Source of the DNA: Phytohabitans flavus
GTDB taxonomy: Bacteria; Actinomycetota; Actinomycetes; Mycobacteriales; Micromonosporaceae
Reading direction: 5' to 3'
NCBI RefSeq assembly: GCF_011764545.1
Contig: NZ_AP022870.1
Location: 6,122,001-6,186,000, forward strand
Length of the DNA stretch: 64,000 nt
The notes beneath the pieces were generated by a model that was given only the letters and a program-made list of their open reading frames with translations, did not search any database and was not told where the DNA came from. Positions 61,901 through 64,000 of the stretch are shown piece after piece (position 1 is the stretch's first letter; each line of letters starts with the position of its first letter). Both the position numbers and the translations under genes were made by a program.

Positions 61901-64000
61901 GCCGCCACCGCGAGTACGGCTTCTTCGTCGCCGGCGATGACGACGTTCGACGGCCCGTTGACCGCCGCGATCGACACACCCTCGGTCAGCAGAGGCAGGA
62001 CCTCGGACTCGGCGGCCCGCAGTGCCACCATCGCCCCGCCGGCCGGCAGCGCCTGCATCAACGATGCCCGCGCGGTGACGAGACGGCAAGCATCCGGCAG
62101 CGACAGCACACCCGCCACATGCGCCGCCGCGATCTCACCGATCGAATGACCCGCAACATGGTCCGGACGCATACCGAACGACGACACCAACCGGAACAGC
62201 GCCACCTCGACAGCGAACAAAGCCGGCTGCGCCCAACCGGTCCGCTCCAGCAGGTCCGGATCCGAACCCCACATCACATCCCGCACACCCGGAACCAGCC
62301 GCGCCAGCACCTCGTCCAACGCCGACGCGAAGACCGGGAAACGGGAGTACAGGTCACGGCCCATACCCAGCCGCTGCGAACCCTGACCGGAGAAAACCAT
62401 CGCGAGCGGGCCGGGCCGTGCGGCGCCGCGGGCCACCTCGGTCGCACCGTCCTTGGTGGCGAGCAGCACCGCCCGGTGCTCGAACAGCGCCCGGCCGGCC
62501 AGCGACAACCCCACGTCCGCGCGCGGCAGGTCGATGTCGCGGAGCCGCTCGATCTGGGCATCGAGGGCCGCATCCGACTTGGCCGACACCGGCCACGGGA
62601 CCACTGCGGGCTGATCGGGGGAGCGGGGACCGGGTTCGGGGCGGCAGCCTCCAGGATCACGTGCGCGTTCGTGCCGCTGAGGCCAAACGACGAAACGCCC
62701 GCCCGGCGGGGCCGCTCCACCGCGGGCCACTCGGTCGCGGCCACGGCCAACGCGATCGATCCCGCGCTCCAGTCCACATGCGACGACGGCGCGGAGACGT
62801 GCAGGGTCTGCGGCAGCACGCCGTACCGCATCGCCAGGATCATCTTGATCATGCCGGCGACACCGGCGGCGGCCTGGGTGTGACCGATGTTCGACTTGAT
62901 CGAGCCGAGCAGCAGCGGCCCCTCCCGCTCTTGTCCGTATGTGGCGAGCAGTGCCTGCGCCTCGATCGGGTCGCCCAGCGGGGTGCCGGTACCATGCGCC
63001 TCGACCGCGTCCACGTCGGACGGCGTGAGGCCAGCGTTCGCGAGCGCCTGCCGGATGACCCGCTGCTGCGACGGGCCGTTCGGTGCGGAGAGGCCGTTGG
63101 AGGCACCGTCCTGGTTGACCGCCGAGCCGCGCAGCACCGCCAGGATCTCGTGGCCCTGCCGGAGCGCGTCGGATCGCCGCTCCAGTACGAGCACGCCGAC
63201 GCCCTCGGACCAGCCGGTGCCGTCCGCGTCGTCGCTGAACGCCTTGCACCGCCCGGTCGGCGTCAGCCCACCCTGGCGGCCGAAGCCGGCGAAGTTCATC
63301 GAGGTGGACATGACCGTGACGCCGCCCGCGAGCGCCATGGTGCACTCGCCGCCGCGCAGCGCCTGGGCGGCCAGGTGTACGGCCACGAGCGACGAAGAGC
63401 AGGCGGTGTCGACGGTGAGGGCCGGCCCTTCGAAGCCAAACGTGTACGAGACCCGGCCGGAGATGACCGCGCCGGCGAGGCCGGTGCTCGCGTGCCCCTC
63501 CATGTCCTCGGCTGACTGGAGCATCAGGTTCGAGTAGTCCTGCCCGCTGGCGCCGATGAACACGCCGGTGCGGCTGCCGCGCAGGCGGGTGGCGTCGACG
63601 CCGGCGTGTTCCATCGCCTCCCACGCCGCCTCCAGCAGCACCCGCTGCTGCGGGTCCATGGCCAGCGCCTCGCGTGGGGAGATGCCGAAGAAGCCGGGGT
63701 CGAAGTCGGTGGCGTCGTAGAGGAAGCCGCCCTCGCGTACCGCGCCCTTGCCACCGCCCGCGAGCATGCCGAGGTCCCAGCCACGGTCGGTCGGGAACGC
63801 GGAGATGGCGTCGCCACCGGCGAGGAGCAACTGCCACAGGTCGTCCGGGCCGCGGACGCCGCCGGGGTACCGGCAGCTCATGCCGACAACCACGATCGGG
63901 TCGTCGGTGAGCGCGGCCGCGTCCGGCGCGACGGTCACGACCTCGCCGGCGCCGACAAGCTGTTCCAGCAGGTGCACGGCGAGCAGCGCCGGCGTCGGGT
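49904..64000 (-). CDS. Modular type I PKS (PKS-E), three complete modules, N-terminus beyond right edge, two apparent frameshifts
   Basis: The gene enters from the right with the tail of an ACP (64000 to about 63930). It continues KS-AT-KR-ACP, KS-AT-(defective DH)-KR-ACP, KS-AT-DH-KR-ACP and a C-terminal docking segment ending at TGA 49904. Frames change within runs of G at 62617-62621 and 58761-58763. One added base at each restores the KS-AT linker and the conserved KS stretch GLTAPNGPSQQ. All ATs are malonyl-type (GHSIGE, HAFH) and all KRs carry LDD (B-type). The DH of the middle module has lost catalytic residues. Its C-terminal helices and the N-terminal coil of PKS-D support direct chain transfer to D. 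The start codon lies outside the window. Confidence 0.95.
50170..54920 (-). other. PKS-E third module: KS-AT(malonyl)-DH-KR(B-type)-ACP
   Basis: KS runs from about 54920 to 53660 (Cys near 54412). AT runs from about 53412 to 52570. DH runs from about 52430 to 51640, with DHRPGGVALVP and LLDAATHA. The Asp/His pair is kept, although PGTGF has become PSAAL. KR runs from about 51220 to 50690 and ACP from about 50415 to 50170. The predicted output is a double bond, if the altered DH is active. Confidence 0.85.
50190..50990 (-). repeat. KR/ACP homologous tract, copy 1 (PKS-E third module)
   Basis: This matches about 55010-55790 with near-constant spacing. Over 50521-50790 against 55330-55599 I count three mismatches in about 270 bp. 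It covers the KR C-terminus, linker and ACP of adjacent modules. Confidence 0.8.
55010..55790 (-). repeat. KR/ACP homologous tract, copy 2 (PKS-E second module)
   Basis: This is the partner of 50190-50990. The long near-identity in neighbouring modules of one gene is a recombination substrate and also a possible source of misassembly. Confidence 0.8.
58761..58763 (-). other. Apparent -1 frameshift in PKS-E (second KS)
   Basis: A run of three G should be four, as in the homologous KS domains. This restores LTAPNGPSQQRV. Confidence 0.88.
59640..63905 (-). other. PKS-E first complete module: KS-AT(malonyl)-KR(B-type)-ACP
   Basis: KS runs from about 63905 to 62640 (Cys near 63400). AT runs from about 62405 to 61560 (GHSIGE near 62140, HAFH near 61858). 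There is no DH. KR runs from about 60720 to 60170, with VLDDGM near 60445 and NYAAAN near 60280. ACP runs from about 59890 to 59640 with LGIDSL. The predicted output is a beta-hydroxyl. Confidence 0.87.
62617..62621 (-). other. Apparent -1 frameshift in PKS-E (first KS-AT linker)
   Basis: A run of five G should be six. This joins PNPVPAPP to DQPAVVPWPVSAK. Confidence 0.87.

Noticed and set aside
1..64000. tRNA, rRNA, CRISPR arrays, phage or transposase genes
   Set aside because: I saw no cloverleaf, spaced repeat array or recognisable mobile-element protein on either strand.

Overview
The window is 64 kb of very GC-rich DNA (roughly 70% or more, with G/C-ending codons) filled by a modular type I polyketide synthase (PKS) cluster. 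Composition, codon use and gene content point to a filamentous actinobacterium. Nothing in the sequence fixes the genus.

Layout. Five giant PKS genes all read leftward. Left block: PKS-C (32850 to 21249) opens with a stand-alone loading ACP and two modules. PKS-B (21207 to 10911) has two modules. PKS-A (10871 to beyond base 1) has two complete modules and the start of a third. Right block: PKS-E enters from beyond base 64000 and ends at 49904 with three full modules. PKS-D (49868 to 42946) is the final module and ends in a thioesterase. The assembly line therefore starts in the middle of the window, leaves at the left edge, and its last proteins re-enter from the right edge.

Between the two blocks is a supply and tailoring island (33031-42899). 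Two rightward genes encode a nitrilase-superfamily amidase and a flavin amino-acid monooxygenase. A leftward operon encodes an acyl-CoA ligase, a discrete acyltransferase, crotonyl-CoA carboxylase/reductase, 3-hydroxyacyl-CoA dehydrogenase and a KAS III enzyme. A rightward pair encodes a P450 and its ferredoxin, followed by a strong hairpin terminator.

How it works (inference from families and order). The monooxygenase oxidatively decarboxylates a basic amino acid to an amide, most likely arginine to 4-guanidinobutyramide. The amidase gives the acid, the ligase activates it, and the discrete acyltransferase loads it on the N-terminal ACP of PKS-C. This is the marginolactone-type starter route known from azalomycin- and desertomycin-like macrolides. 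KAS III, the dehydrogenase and the reductive carboxylase make an alkylmalonyl-CoA extender. Two acyltransferases with atypical motifs, in module 3 and module 7, are candidate users. The nine other complete acyltransferase domains look malonyl-specific. The expected product is a large, mostly acetate-derived polyol macrolactone with a basic side chain, at least one alkyl branch and a P450-installed oxygen.

Nine single-base deletions, most in or beside short G/C runs, break seven otherwise well-conserved genes. Restoring one base at each site gives exact reading frames, so they look like sequence errors and the genes are annotated as intact.
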